DNA of 64,000 nucleotides from Pseudomonas viridiflava (GCF_900582195.1 NZ_UTHA01000019.1:1-64000); one strand, 5' to 3'. Shown: positions 45,383 through 54,150, counted from the first letter of the stretch. Made by a program: numbers and translations. The notes: generated from the sequence alone by a model not told the origin.

Positions 45383-46195
45383 TCAGCGTTTAGTGATCAC
45401 CACCTCCAGATATTCACTCGGCACCACCAGCGAATCCTCTCCCGCCCGATTCAAACGGTTGAGCAAATCGGCCAGATCACTTTCCAGCGCCTGCCCGCTC
45501 TCCGGCGGCAACGCGGCGAAAGCCTTGTGCACCGGCCCGTACCAGTGACGGAAGATGTCGATGAAATGCGCGGCCGAGCGATAGCGAAAGTTGAACTCGC
45601 GCCGTGTCACACGCAGCAGAAAATCACGATCATCAAAATGCTTGTGCAGCCACGCATCGGAGCCCCAATTCGAGGGAGGCTGGGCACCGGCAGGTGGCGG
45701 CAAATGACGGCCGAGAGTCTTGAACATCTGGCCAACAAAACCTTCCGGGGTCCAGTTGGCGAGACCGATCCGCCCGCCACGGCGACAAACCCGGCCCAAC
45801 TCGGCAGCGGCCTTGTCCTGATCCGGTGCGAACATCACGCCAAAGGTCGACAGCACGGCGTCGTAGCTCTCGTCGGCGAACGGCAGCGCTTCGGCATCGG
45901 CCACCTGAAACGTCACGTCCAGATGCTCCGCACGGGCACGATCCTGGCCACGTTCCAGCAGGGCCGCGACGTAATCGGTGGACGTCACCAGGCAACCGCG
46001 CCGCGCCGCCGCCAGCGTCGCATTACCGTTGCCGGCAGCGACATCCAGCACCTCCTCGTCGCAACGCAGGTCACAGGCTTCGGCGAGGTTTTCGCCGACG
46101 ATTTGCAGGGTGGTGCCGATCACAGCGTAGTCGCCACTGGCCCAGGCGACTTTCTGGCGTTCTTTCAAGGCAGTCAGATCAATCGGGGTACTCAT
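45383..46195 (-). CDS. Class I SAM-dependent methyltransferase
   Basis: The 270-residue protein has the UbiE/COQ5-type SAM fold: 'EEVLDVAAGNGNATLAAARRG' (motif I), 'TSTDYVAALLERGQDRA' and 'ADAEALPFADESYDAVLSTFGVMFAPD'. The substrate is not evident. GGAG precedes ATG 46195. The DUF4242 gene lies 33 bases upstream on the same strand, so they are probably co-transcribed. Confidence 0.9.
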   Translation of the reverse strand: MSTPIDLTALKERQKVAWASGDYAVIGTTLQIVGENLAEACDLRCDEEVLDVAAGNGNATLAAARRGCLVTSTDYVAALLERGQDRARAEHLDVTFQVADAEALPFADESYDAVLSTFGVMFAPDQDKAAAELGRVCRRGGRIGLANWTPEGFVGQMFKTLGRHLPPPAGAQPPSNWGSDAWLHKHFDDRDFLLRVTRREFNFRYRSAAHFIDIFRHWYGPVHKAFAALPPESGQALESDLADLLNRLNRAGEDSLVVPSEYLEVVITKR

Positions 46196-46228
46196 GACAG
46201 TGAGCTCCGCTACAAACTGGATCAGTGA

Positions 46229-46501
46229 TTATTCGGCTGTGGTCGGGTCAATGACCGTCATCACCCGCGCCACACTGTTGGCCGGAAACCCACCGAGCCT
46301 GGCGTGTTCGCGCACCTGTTCTTCGTCAGGCGCGATGTACACGCAGTAGATTTTGTCAGCGGTGACATAGCTATGCAGCCACTGCACCTGCGGGCCGAGT
46401 TCGCGCAATACGTCACAGGACGTTTTCGACACGGCGTTGAGTTCTGCTTCCGACAGCTTCCCGGCCCCTGGAATCTCGCGTTCAATCACGAATTTCGGCA
46501 T
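46229..46501 (-). CDS. DUF4242 family protein
   Basis: The 90-residue protein matches DUF4242: 'MPKFVIEREIPGAGKLSEAEL', 'VQWLHSYVTADKIYCVYIAPDEEQVREHARLGGFPANSVARV'. The fold is a small ferredoxin-like barrel; some members are annotated as nickel-binding. Cytoplasmic, function unknown. GAGG precedes ATG 46501. Probable operon with the following methyltransferase. The 263 bases to its right hold no supported feature. Confidence 0.88.
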   Translation of the reverse strand: MPKFVIEREIPGAGKLSEAELNAVSKTSCDVLRELGPQVQWLHSYVTADKIYCVYIAPDEEQVREHARLGGFPANSVARVMTVIDPTTAE

Positions 46502-46764
46502 GGCAACCTCGCGTTCTTTTTATGTGGCGGGGCCGGCAGTGACCCTGCTCACTTACTATCGCGCTACGGTTGATCGGCGTCCCTGCCGATCGTCTGGCAA
46601 GCCCGTAAAACCGGGGGTTTGCCGATGAGCGGTGGAAATCTGTAAAGCCTCCGCAACAGCTTCAGGATTGCCAACGTTCGGGGATTGGTTTCTGATGCGT
46701 TCTCGCTTCTGGAATGGACTCGACTGATGTCACTGCAAATCGATTGAGCCATTGGTGTTGCTGA

Positions 46765-47976
46765 TCAGGCCGCCGGCGCCTTCGCCTCCTTCAGCAACTG
46801 CTGGATCATCTGCTCCTGCGCTTCATAGCGACCTTCGCCGAAGTGGCTGTAACGCACTTGCCCCTTGGCATCGATCAGGTAATGCGCCGGCCAGTACTGA
46901 TTGTCGAAGTTGCGCCAGATCGCATAGTTGTTGTCGATGGCCACCGGGTAGGTGATGCCGAGCTTTTTCACCTGATCCTTGACGTTGTCGATGATCCGCT
47001 CATAGCCATATTCCGGGGTGTGGACACCGATCACCACGAGGCCGTCCTTTTCGTACTTCTTCGCCCAGTCTTTGACGTACGGCAGGGTGTGCTGGCAGTT
47101 AATGCAGTCGTAGGTCCAGAAGTCCACCAGCACCACTTTGCCACGCAGGGACTCAGCGCTCAGCTGCGGCGAGTTCAACCATTGCACTGCGCCGGCCAGT
47201 GACGGCATCGCCCCTTTGCCCTCCTCCATCGGCGAGTCCGCGCGGACTTTGCTGATGAAGTAGTCGACCACTTTTGGCACGTTCTCCAACACACTTTTTT
47301 CGACGCTGGCGACGCCTTCAGAGGAGGTCTTCGCCAGCAAGGTTTTATCGAAGCCGGTAGCAATCACCGCTGCCGTCGCCAGTACCGCAACCCCGGCACC
47401 ACGGCGCAACCAGCCAGTAAACGGAATCGACGGTTTCAGGCGATTGACCAAGCCGCGCCCGGTGAAAATCAGCGTGCCCAGCGACAACGCACTGCCGGCG
47501 CCATAGGCCAGCAGCAACAGGCTGGTCTGCGCGTTGGCGCCTTGCAGCATGGCGCCGGTGAGAATCACCCCGAGAATCGGCCCGGCGCACGGTGCCCACA
47601 GAAGTCCGGTTGCCACACCGAGCATGATCGAACTCAACGGCCCGGCCTTTTTCCGGGTGTCCGGATCAAGGCGGTTGCCGAGCATCACGAAGGGGCGTGT
47701 CAGCCAGTCGCCGATCCGCGCCGAGATCAGCGACAGGGCGAACACGCTCATCACGATCAGCGCGACGTAACGTCCGCTGTTGCTGGCTTGAATCACCCAT
47801 TCACTGCTGACCACCGCCAGGCTGGAGATCAGCGCGAAGGTCAGGGCCATGCCGCCGAGTGTCAGCAGGATCGACGCGCGACTGCGTTGGGCGCCGGCAA
47901 ACAGAAACGGCACCACCGGCAGGATGCAGGGGCTGAGCACGGTCAGCAGACCGCCGAGGAATGCGATGAGATACAT
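46765..47976 (-). CDS. DipZ-like CcdA-thioredoxin fusion
   Basis: The 403-residue protein has a CcdA/DsbD-type membrane part (about 1-215; 'GGLLTVLSPCILPVVPFLFAG' and 'GLLWAPCAGPILG' carry the paired Cys) and a periplasmic thioredoxin-like part (about 270-400) with active site C-I-N-C in 'DFWTYDCINCQHTLPYVKDW'. It would move reducing power from the cytoplasm to the periplasm, as DipZ or TlpA-type proteins do. AAGGGTG precedes ATG 47976. It ends an operon with the tandem-repeat peptide (36 bases) and the DUF2790 gene. Confidence 0.9.
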   Translation of the reverse strand: MYLIAFLGGLLTVLSPCILPVVPFLFAGAQRSRASILLTLGGMALTFALISSLAVVSSEWVIQASNSGRYVALIVMSVFALSLISARIGDWLTRPFVMLGNRLDPDTRKKAGPLSSIMLGVATGLLWAPCAGPILGVILTGAMLQGANAQTSLLLLAYGAGSALSLGTLIFTGRGLVNRLKPSIPFTGWLRRGAGVAVLATAAVIATGFDKTLLAKTSSEGVASVEKSVLENVPKVVDYFISKVRADSPMEEGKGAMPSLAGAVQWLNSPQLSAESLRGKVVLVDFWTYDCINCQHTLPYVKDWAKKYEKDGLVVIGVHTPEYGYERIIDNVKDQVKKLGITYPVAIDNNYAIWRNFDNQYWPAHYLIDAKGQVRYSHFGEGRYEAQEQMIQQLLKEAKAPAA

Positions 47977-48012
47977 AGTGAGTCACCCTTGATCAATGAA
48001 TGTGACGAGCAT

Positions 48013-48351
48013 TCAGACGCTATGGCTTTCCAGCCAATGGCTCTGCGGCGTACGGCTGGCGCCGTTCTCGGCAAACATCTGGCCCTGTGGCGTGCGGCTG
48101 GAACCGTCCGCAGCAACCATCTGGCCCTGTGGCGTGCGGCTGGAACCGTCCGCGGCAACCATCTGGCCTTGCGGCGTGCGGCTGGAACCATCCGCGGCAA
48201 TCAGGCCATTGCTGCCCTGCTTGGCCACCGGCGTCAGCTGGAAGCATGTGCTGCTGTGGCAGCTATGCTGTTCAACCGCGGCGTTGGCGTGGGCGGCGAC
48301 GCCAGCCAGGGAGAAGGCGATGGCGGTCAAAAAGCGCGATACGTTGTTCAT
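48013..48351 (-). CDS. Secreted peptide with four 14-residue tandem repeats
   Basis: The 112-residue product starts with a signal peptide (MNNVSRFLTAIAFSLAGVAAHANA), then 'AVEQHSCHSSTCFQLTPVAKQG' with two Cys, then repeats of AADGSSRTPQGQMV (three near-identical, one degenerate 'ENGASRTPQSHWLES'). It is exported; after cleavage it is about 88 residues. AAGGA precedes ATG 48351. It sits between the DUF2790 and DipZ genes. Function unknown; the Cys pair beside a thioredoxin-type partner suggests redox chemistry or modification. Confidence 0.8.
   Translation of the reverse strand: MNNVSRFLTAIAFSLAGVAAHANAAVEQHSCHSSTCFQLTPVAKQGSNGLIAADGSSRTPQGQMVAADGSSRTPQGQMVAADGSSRTPQGQMFAENGASRTPQSHWLESHSV
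48034..48201 (-). repeat. 42-bp tandem repeat inside the secreted-peptide gene
   Basis: Three units of 42 bases (48076-48117, 48118-48159, 48160-48201) differ by one to four bases. A fourth, degenerate unit occupies 48034-48075. Near-identity of the DNA points to recent duplication or homogenisation. Confidence 0.88.
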
Positions 48352-48380
48352 GGCTGGTTCCTTCTATAAAGAGTGATGGC

Positions 48381-48644
48381 TTAGTTGTCGCTGTTGCAGC
48401 CGTCGGCGAATTTGCTGTAATCAAGCACGCGGGTGGTGCCAGCCGAATCCAGGTAGGTCATGCGTGCCTCAACGATGCCGCAAGCCACCGTGTTGTCCTC
48501 CTTCAGCGAGATCACTTTCTGGATATCCAGGTGGGTGCCGTAGGTGTAGGTTTGCGGGGTGACAGCGGCTTCGGCGCGGGCCGACAGCGTGCAGATGTTC
48601 AGGGCGGCAAACAGGCAGGCGGCAATGACGGATTTGTTGTTCAT
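48381..48644 (-). CDS. DUF2790 family secreted protein
   Basis: The 87-residue protein has a signal peptide (MNNKSVIAACLFAALNICTLSARA) and the DUF2790 core: 'TYGTHLDIQKVISL', 'CGIVEARMTYLDSAGTTRVLDYSKFADGC'. Two conserved Cys may pair. This Pseudomonas periplasmic family is of unknown role. GAGGAG lies before ATG 48644. It is first in the operon leading to the repeat peptide and DipZ, facing the response regulator across the operator region. Confidence 0.87.
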   Translation of the reverse strand: MNNKSVIAACLFAALNICTLSARAEAAVTPQTYTYGTHLDIQKVISLKEDNTVACGIVEARMTYLDSAGTTRVLDYSKFADGCNSDN

Positions 48645-48761
48645 GGCGGTACTCCTCAAGGCTTCAGTGGGGTTTGAGCCGAGGCGATCTGTGTGGGCCT
48701 CGATGGAGCCTATTTGAGGCTCGCGAGGTATCGCGTCTGTGTCAGGAACAGGCGTGTTTCA

Positions 48762-48803
48762 ATCGCTGTGTATCCCTGCCTGCGGGGGATACACAGCGAT
48801 ACA
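48762..48803. promoter_or_regulatory. Operator candidate 1 (GTGTATC-N13-GATACAC + GATACA)
   Basis: A 15-base perfect inverted repeat (48762-48776 with 48786-48800, 9-base spacer) contains GTGTATC (48768-48774), N13, GATACAC (48788-48794), then AGC and a third half-site GATACA. It lies between the divergent DUF2790 operon and response regulator gene. The same pattern occurs at 48836 and 52786. Confidence 0.75.
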
Positions 48804-48835
48804 AAACCCTGAAAAAATCGTGTTTTTGCGTCCCC

Positions 48836-48871
48836 GTGTATCCGCCGATACGGCAGATACACTGCAATACA
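48836..48871. promoter_or_regulatory. Operator candidate 2 (GTGTATC-N13-GATACAC + AATACA)
   Basis: GTGTATC (48836-48842), N13, GATACAC (48856-48862), then TGC and AATACAAAA. It repeats the architecture of candidate 1 exactly 68 bases further right, nearer the response regulator start at 48944. Confidence 0.75.
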
Positions 48872-48943
48872 AAAGCAGGCAGGCGAGCCATTGAAGGCTC
48901 TATAGACTGCACGGCATTCCCCTTCTGACTGAGGCTTGAACCG

Positions 48944-49684
48944 ATGGATCATGTCGATCACATTCTCATCGTCGACGACGACCGCGAGATCCGTGAACTG
49001 GTGGGCAACTACCTGAAGAAAAACGGTCTGCGCACTACCGTGGTCGCCGATGGCCGGCAGATGCGCAGCTTTCTCGAGGCCAACACCGTCGACCTGATCG
49101 TGCTCGACATCATGATGCCCGGCGACGATGGCCTGCAGCTGTGCCGCGAACTGCGCGTGGGCAAACACAAGGCCACGCCGGTGTTGATGCTGACCGCGCG
49201 CAATGATGAAACCGACCGCATCATTGGCCTGGAAATGGGCGCCGACGATTACCTGACCAAACCGTTCGCCGCACGCGAACTGCTCGCGCGGATCAATGCC
49301 GTGCTGCGCCGCACGCGGATGCTGCCGCCAAATCTGGTGGTCACCGAGGCCGGTCGCTTGCTCGCCTTCGGCCGTTGGCAACTGGACACCTCGGCCCGTC
49401 ATCTGCTGGACAAGGACGGCACCATGGTCGCCCTCAGCGGCGCCGAATACCGTTTGCTGCGAGTGTTCCTCGATCACCCGCAACGGGTGCTCAGCCGCGA
49501 TCAACTGCTCAATCTGACCCAGGGCCGTGATGCGGATCTGTTCGACCGCTCGATCGATTTGCTCGTCAGCCGTTTGCGTCAGCGTCTGCTCGATGATGCG
49601 CGCGAGCCGGCCTACATCAAGACCGTGCGCAGCGAAGGTTACGTGTTCTCGTTGCCGGTCGAAATTCTCGGTGCCTCGGCATGA
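48944..49684 (+). CDS. OmpR-family response regulator
   Basis: The 246-residue protein has a receiver domain with phosphoacceptor Asp55 ('DLIVLDIMMPGDDG'), the acidic pocket 'ILIVDDD' and Lys in 'YLTKPF', then a winged-helix DNA-binding domain (about 140-240, 'LSGAEYRLLRVFLDHPQRVLSRDQLLNLTQG', 'SRLRQRLLDDA...YIKTVRSEGYVF'). It is activated by the kinase gene that overlaps its end (ATGA). The two inverted-repeat operators directly upstream are its most likely binding sites, implying autoregulation and control of the divergent operon. Confidence 0.94.
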   Translation: MDHVDHILIVDDDREIRELVGNYLKKNGLRTTVVADGRQMRSFLEANTVDLIVLDIMMPGDDGLQLCRELRVGKHKATPVLMLTARNDETDRIIGLEMGADDYLTKPFAARELLARINAVLRRTRMLPPNLVVTEAGRLLAFGRWQLDTSARHLLDKDGTMVALSGAEYRLLRVFLDHPQRVLSRDQLLNLTQGRDADLFDRSIDLLVSRLRQRLLDDAREPAYIKTVRSEGYVFSLPVEILGASA

Positions 49685-50988
49685 GCGTCAATCTGCACTG
49701 GCCGCGCACCCTCGCCTCGCGCCTGTCGCTGATTTTCCTGATCGGCCTGCTGCTGGCCCAAGCGCTCTCGTTCGGCGCGCAATACTACGAGCGTTACCAA
49801 AGCGCCAAGAACACCATGCTCGGCAATCTGCAAACCGACGTGTCGACCTCGATTGCGATCCTCGATCGCTTGCCCGCCGAAGAGCGCCCTGCCTGGCTCG
49901 AGCGTCTGGCGCGAAAAAATTATGGCTATCTGTTGAGCGAGGGCGAACCGGGCACGTCGATCGAGGCCGGTGATGTGCCGGTGGCCGTTACCTCGATCAC
50001 CGAAGCCATTGGCGAACGCTACCCACTGACCTTTACAGATATTCCCGGGCCGAAGAAACATTTTCAGGGCCACCTGCGCCTGAGCGACGGCAACCCGGTG
50101 ACCATCGACGTGCGTCCCGCCATGGTCCCGCTGTCACCCTGGTTGCCGGCAGTCTTGCTCGGCCAACTGGCGCTGATGATTGCCTGCACCTGGCTGGCCG
50201 TACGCATTGCGGTCCGCCCCTTGACCCGGCTGGCCAACGCTGTGGAAACCCTCGACCCCAATGCCCACCCGATCAACCTCGATGAAAGCGGCCCGAACGA
50301 AGTGGTCTACGCGGCGCGGGCGTTCAACACGATGCAGGCGCGCATCGCCGCTTACCTCAAGGAACGCATGCAACTGCTGGCAGCGATTTCCCATGACCTG
50401 CAAACGCCGATCACGCGGATGAAACTGCGCGCCGAGTTGATGGACGATTGCGTCGAGAAAGACAAACTGTGGAATGACCTCAGCGAGATGGAACATCTGG
50501 TGCGCGAAGGCGTGGCCTATGCGCGCAGCATCCATGGCTCGACCGAGGAAAGTCGCCGCACCAACATGGATTCCTTCCTCGAAAGCCTGGTGTTCGACTA
50601 TCAGGACATGGGCAAGCAGGTGCAACTGGTCGGCAAGAGTGCGGCGGTCATCGACACCCGCCCTCATGCGTTGCGCCGGGTGCTGGTGAACCTCACCGAC
50701 AACGCGCTGAAATTCGCCGGCGCCGCCGAAGTCTGGGTCGAAGCCAACAAGGGCAGCCTGGCGATCACCGTCATGGACCGTGGCCCGGGCATCGCCGACG
50801 CCGAACTGGCGCAGGTGCTGCAACCGTTCTACCGCGTGGAAAACTCGCGCAATCGCGATACCGGCGGCACCGGCCTGGGATTGGCTATCGCCCAGCAACT
50901 GGCCATGGCGTTGGGTGGCTCGCTGACCTTGAGCAACCGTGAGGGTGGCGGGTTGTGTGCTGAGCTGAAGCTGCCGCTGCCCCCCTGA
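49681..50988 (+). CDS. Membrane sensor histidine kinase
   Basis: The 435-residue protein has a membrane helix near 12-32, a periplasmic sensor of about 120 residues, a second helix near 155-180 ('WLPAVLLGQLALMIACTWLAVRIAV'), HAMP, the dimerisation/phosphoacceptor motif 'ISHDLQTPITRMKLRAEL' (His near 238), and the ATPase boxes 'NLTDNALKF', 'DRGPGI' and 'GTGLGLAIAQQL'. It should phosphorylate the upstream regulator. The signal is not evident; target genes point to periplasmic metal or redox stress. Confidence 0.94.
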   Translation: MSVNLHWPRTLASRLSLIFLIGLLLAQALSFGAQYYERYQSAKNTMLGNLQTDVSTSIAILDRLPAEERPAWLERLARKNYGYLLSEGEPGTSIEAGDVPVAVTSITEAIGERYPLTFTDIPGPKKHFQGHLRLSDGNPVTIDVRPAMVPLSPWLPAVLLGQLALMIACTWLAVRIAVRPLTRLANAVETLDPNAHPINLDESGPNEVVYAARAFNTMQARIAAYLKERMQLLAAISHDLQTPITRMKLRAELMDDCVEKDKLWNDLSEMEHLVREGVAYARSIHGSTEESRRTNMDSFLESLVFDYQDMGKQVQLVGKSAAVIDTRPHALRRVLVNLTDNALKFAGAAEVWVEANKGSLAITVMDRGPGIADAELAQVLQPFYRVENSRNRDTGGTGLGLAIAQQLAMALGGSLTLSNREGGGLCAELKLPLPP

Positions 50989-51002
50989 TAACAGCGAAAA
51001 TC

Positions 51003-51095
51003 CCTGTGGGAGCGAGCTTGCTCGCGAAGGCGTCCCGTCAGTCGATGTTCAAGTTGACTGACAGATCGCTTTCGCGAGCAAGCTCGCTCCCACAG
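51003..51095. repeat. Inverted REP pair
   Basis: Two REP units face each other between the convergent ends of the kinase gene and the DUF2063 gene. Confidence 0.8.
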
Positions 51096-51116
51096 TGTGC
51101 GGCGCAATATTAGTAC

Positions 51117-51869
51117 TCAAGGTGCCAGACCGATCACCTGGTCCTCATGCATCTGCCGCAACAACACCAGGCCGTTATCCATGAACGAATTGCTGGCGGG
51201 CTGCCCGGCCTCCTGCGCCAGACCTCGTAAATGCTCACGCCCCGTCAACGACGCAAGCTCGGAGATGCGCTGCAGCAACCGCCAGGCCAGCGGACTCAGT
51301 TCGAAAAACTTCACGTTCCAGTCAGCCGTGCGTCGCACCAGTAACAAGGTCGGTTGCGCCGGTGGCGTGGCGGGCTGATTGTCCGGGTCGAGTTCATGCA
51401 CCGGCCATACATACGCCAGCGGCCAGGCCAACGCCGAGACTTGCAGCGGGCGTTCCAGCAACAACGCCGGATCCGTCGGCGGCAGCGCTTGAGCATCAGA
51501 TTGCTGCAAGACCATCTCGACCCATTCGTAATGCGCCAGCTCCAGCAGAAACGCCGGCCACTCACCCTCGCGCAACACCTGCGGTTGCGCAGCGAGATAG
51601 TCGAGAAACGTTTCGGCAATCTCACCGAACCTGGGCGTCTGCGCCCGCCAGTCGCGCAAGAATCCTCGCACCAGCAAGCCCCAGCGTTTTTGCCCAATGA
51701 TTCGAATCAACACCGGGAAGGTGCCACTCAACAATTGCGACAGGTTGTTGAACACCAGGTCCCGGTAGACGTTAACCCGTTGCACATTCATGTCGGCGGG
51801 CGGCGACTGATGTTCGGGATCACGCAAATACCGGGTCAGCGCCTGCTGTTGCTGTAGCAGGTTATCCAC
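51117..51869 (-). CDS. DUF2063 protein, MNIO partner (BufC-like)
   Basis: The 250-residue protein has the DUF2063 N-terminal pattern: '[47 protein letters not shown]' and '[19 protein letters not shown]', '[10 protein letters not shown]'. DUF2063 proteins are partners of DUF692/MNIO enzymes in bufferin-type peptide pathways, where they are thought to present the precursor. The start overlaps the DUF692 gene by 8 bases, so translation is coupled. Confidence 0.9.
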   Translation of the reverse strand: MDNLLQQQQALTRYLRDPEHQSPPADMNVQRVNVYRDLVFNNLSQLLSGTFPVLIRIIGQKRWGLLVRGFLRDWRAQTPRFGEIAETFLDYLAAQPQVLREGEWPAFLLELAHYEWVEMVLQQSDAQALPPTDPALLLERPLQVSALAWPLAYVWPVHELDPDNQPATPPAQPTLLLVRRTADWNVKFFELSPLAWRLLQRISELASLTGREHLRGLAQEAGQPASNSFMDNGLVLLRQMHEDQVIGLAP

Positions 51870-52701
51870 GATGGCAGCCCCCCGCTTGTAAATGACGAAT
51901 GGTCTGCAACTCGGCGACCAGTTCGGAGAATGCCGGGAAGTTGAAATCCCGCTCCAATAAAGTGGGTTGCGCGCCGAACCGCGCGTAGGCCTCGGCCAGC
52001 AATGCCCAGACCACCGGCTTCACCGAGGCACCATGGGTGTCGATTTTCAGCGTGTCGGACTCATCGAAATGCCCCGCCACATGCATGCCGACCACCCGGC
52101 CCGGTTCGATGCCGGTGAGAAAGGTTTGCGGATCGAAGCCGTGGTTGATCGCGTTGACGTAGACATTGTTGACGTCCAGCAGCAGGTCGCAATCGGCCTC
52201 GCGCAGCACGGCGTTGGTGAAGCTCACTTCGTCCATGTCCTGACGTGGCGCGGCGTAGTAGGAGACGTTTTCCACGGCCAGACGCCGACCAAGAATGTCC
52301 TGAGCCTGACGGATTCGCGCGGCGACGTGGTGCACCGCCTCTTCGGTGAACGGCAACGGCAGCAGGTCGTAAAGATGCCCGTCATCGCTGCAATAACTCA
52401 GATGTTCGCTGTACAGCGGCACGTTGTAACGGTCGAGAAACATTCGCACTTCCTGCAACAGCCCGACATCCAGCGGTGCCGACCCGCCAAGTGATAGCGA
52501 CAACCCGTGGCAGGACAACGGATAGCGCTCGGCCAGTTCACGCAATGCCGCACCGTGGGCGCCGCCGACGCCGATCCAGTTTTCCGGAGCGACTTCGAGA
52601 AAGTCGAAATCGCCGCTGCGGGCAGCTTGCAGGTCTTTCAGCAGGCCGCGGCGCAGACCGAGGCCGACGCTGGGTTGCGTTAATAAGGGAGGCGTTTGCA
52701 T
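51862..52701 (-). CDS. DUF692 multinuclear iron oxidative enzyme (MNIO, BufB-like)
   Basis: The 279-residue protein is a TIM-barrel MNIO: '[12 protein letters not shown]', 'YSEHLSYC', '[10 protein letters not shown]', '[16 protein letters not shown]', '[12 protein letters not shown]' and 'LLERDFNFP' provide the His/Glu/Asp/Asn iron ligands. Known MNIOs modify Cys, Asp or other residues of ribosomal peptides, for example the Cys of methanobactin and bufferins. ATG 52701 is supported by AGAGG; the longer frame to 52824 would run over the operator. No precursor gene lies directly upstream, which is unusual for this pair. Confidence 0.92.
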   Translation of the reverse strand: MQTPPLLTQPSVGLGLRRGLLKDLQAARSGDFDFLEVAPENWIGVGGAHGAALRELAERYPLSCHGLSLSLGGSAPLDVGLLQEVRMFLDRYNVPLYSEHLSYCSDDGHLYDLLPLPFTEEAVHHVAARIRQAQDILGRRLAVENVSYYAAPRQDMDEVSFTNAVLREADCDLLLDVNNVYVNAINHGFDPQTFLTGIEPGRVVGMHVAGHFDESDTLKIDTHGASVKPVVWALLAEAYARFGAQPTLLERDFNFPAFSELVAELQTIRHLQAGGCHRG

Positions 52702-52785
52702 GGGTATACCTCTGCAGTAGGTTTTTCCCAGTTGAACCGCCGGCTGTATCACGGCTATGTGCAACGACCGGACTTTTGCAGCCGT

Positions 52786-52824
52786 GTGTATCCCGCCGCC
52801 ATCTCGATACACAGGGATACACAC
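52786..52824. promoter_or_regulatory. Operator candidate 3 upstream of the MNIO operon
   Basis: GTGTATC (52786-52792), N13, GATACAC (52806-52812), then AGG and GATACACA. It has the same spacing and third half-site as the two sites by the response regulator gene, and lies 85 bases before the DUF692 start. Confidence 0.75.
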
Positions 52825-52832
52825 CTGCCTGA

Positions 52833-52923
52833 TGTGGGAGCGAGCCTGCTCGCGAAAGCGTCGGCACTGCCAAGATCAGAATTGCCTGGAATACCGCCTT
52901 CGCGAGCAGGCTCGCTCCCACAG
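52833..52923. repeat. Inverted REP pair
   Basis: Two REP units face each other in the 399-base gap between the divergent DUF692 and methyltransferase genes, just behind operator candidate 3. The rest of the gap (52924-53100) shows no gene. Confidence 0.8.
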
Positions 52924-53100
52924 GTTTTCGTTGCTCACAAATCCAGCGACACGCCCGGACCGCGGCTAGACTCCTTTATTACCCAGTCGAGGGGGACGCA
53001 GGACGTCAGCCGTGCCCTGCCCAACTCCGTGACCACCGCCCGGTGGCGCACGCCTCGACCTTCGACGCCGCCGGACCGTGATCCTGTTTCAGGAGCACAC

Positions 53101-54150
53101 ATGATGGACGAGGCGAAGCTCAACCAATTCATGGGCAAACTGGTCAACGACATGGGCGGCGCGGCGATGCTGGCCAATGTCATCGTCGGCGAAGAACTCG
53201 GTTTGTACCGGGCCATGGCCGACAGTCAGCCGATCAGTGCCGATGCCCTCGCCGCCAAAACCACCTGCAACCCGCGTCTGGTGCGCGAATGGCTCAGCGC
53301 TCACGCGGCGTCCGGCTACATGGAGCACCATGACGGCCAGTTCCGCTTGCCTGAAGAGCAGGCGCTGGCCCTGGCCGTCGAGGACTCGCCGGTCTACGTC
53401 GCCGGCGGCCTCGGGGTGGTGGCGTCGTTTTTCCATGACAAGGACAAACTGGTCAAAGCCATGCGCGGCAACGGTGCCCTGCCCTGGGGCGATCACCATC
53501 CGTGCATGTTCACCGGCACCGAGCGGTTCTTCCGGCCCGGCTACAAAGGCCACCTGATCGCCGAATGGCTGCCGGCGCTGGACGGTGTGGTGGCGAAACT
53601 GGAGGAAGGCGCCAAAGTGGCCGATATCGGCTGCGGTCATGGCGCCTCGACAGTGATCATGGCCCAGGCCTTTCCCAACTCGCGTTTCGTCGGCTACGAC
53701 TATCACGCGCCGTCGATCACTGTCGCCACCCAGCGCGCCGAGGAAGGCGGGGTCAGCAGCCGGGCGAAGTTTTTCCAGGGTTCGGCGAAGAGCTATCCCG
53801 GCAACGACTACGACTTGATCTGCTATTTCGACTGCCTGCATGACATGGGCGACCCGGTCGGCGCCGCGCGTCACGCCTATGACTCGCTGAAAAACGACGG
53901 CACGGTGTTACTGGTCGAGCCATTCGCCAACGACACGCTGGACGACAACATCAACCCGGTCGGACGGTTGTTCTACGCGGCCTCGACATTCATTTGCACA
54001 CCCAACTCGCTGTCGCAGGAAGTCGGCCTGGGCCTGGGCGCGCAAGCCGGCGAAATGCGTTTGCGCAAAGTATTTACCGAGGCCGGCTTCAAGCACTTCC
54101 GCCGGGCCACGCAAACACCGTTCAACCTGATTCTGGAGGCGCGCAAGTAA
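53101..54150 (+). CDS. Class I SAM methyltransferase with N-terminal winged helix
   Basis: The 349-residue protein has an N-terminal helical/winged-helix part (about 1-110: 'VIVGEELGLYRAMADSQPISADALAAKTTCNPRLVREWLSAHAASGYM', as in small-molecule O-methyltransferases) and a SAM domain with 'VADIGCGHGASTVIMAQAFPNSRFVGYDYH' near 178 and 'YDLICYFDCLHDMGDP'. Substrate unknown. AGGAG six bases before ATG 53101 sets the start; the longer upstream frame runs through the REP pair. Confidence 0.9.
   Translation: MMDEAKLNQFMGKLVNDMGGAAMLANVIVGEELGLYRAMADSQPISADALAAKTTCNPRLVREWLSAHAASGYMEHHDGQFRLPEEQALALAVEDSPVYVAGGLGVVASFFHDKDKLVKAMRGNGALPWGDHHPCMFTGTERFFRPGYKGHLIAEWLPALDGVVAKLEEGAKVADIGCGHGASTVIMAQAFPNSRFVGYDYHAPSITVATQRAEEGGVSSRAKFFQGSAKSYPGNDYDLICYFDCLHDMGDPVGAARHAYDSLKNDGTVLLVEPFANDTLDDNINPVGRLFYAASTFICTPNSLSQEVGLGLGAQAGEMRLRKVFTEAGFKHFRRATQTPFNLILEARK

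Noticed and set aside
52538..52921. Possible peptide precursor upstream of DUF692
   Set aside because: The frame translates REP DNA (GASLLAKA..., RAGSLPH) and then runs out of frame through the DUF692 gene; there is no ribosome binding site or signal peptide.
52696..53100. N-terminal extension of the methyltransferase at 53101
   Set aside because: The upstream open frame crosses operator candidate 3 and the REP pair; the AGGAG before ATG 53101 and the family's normal start argue against it.
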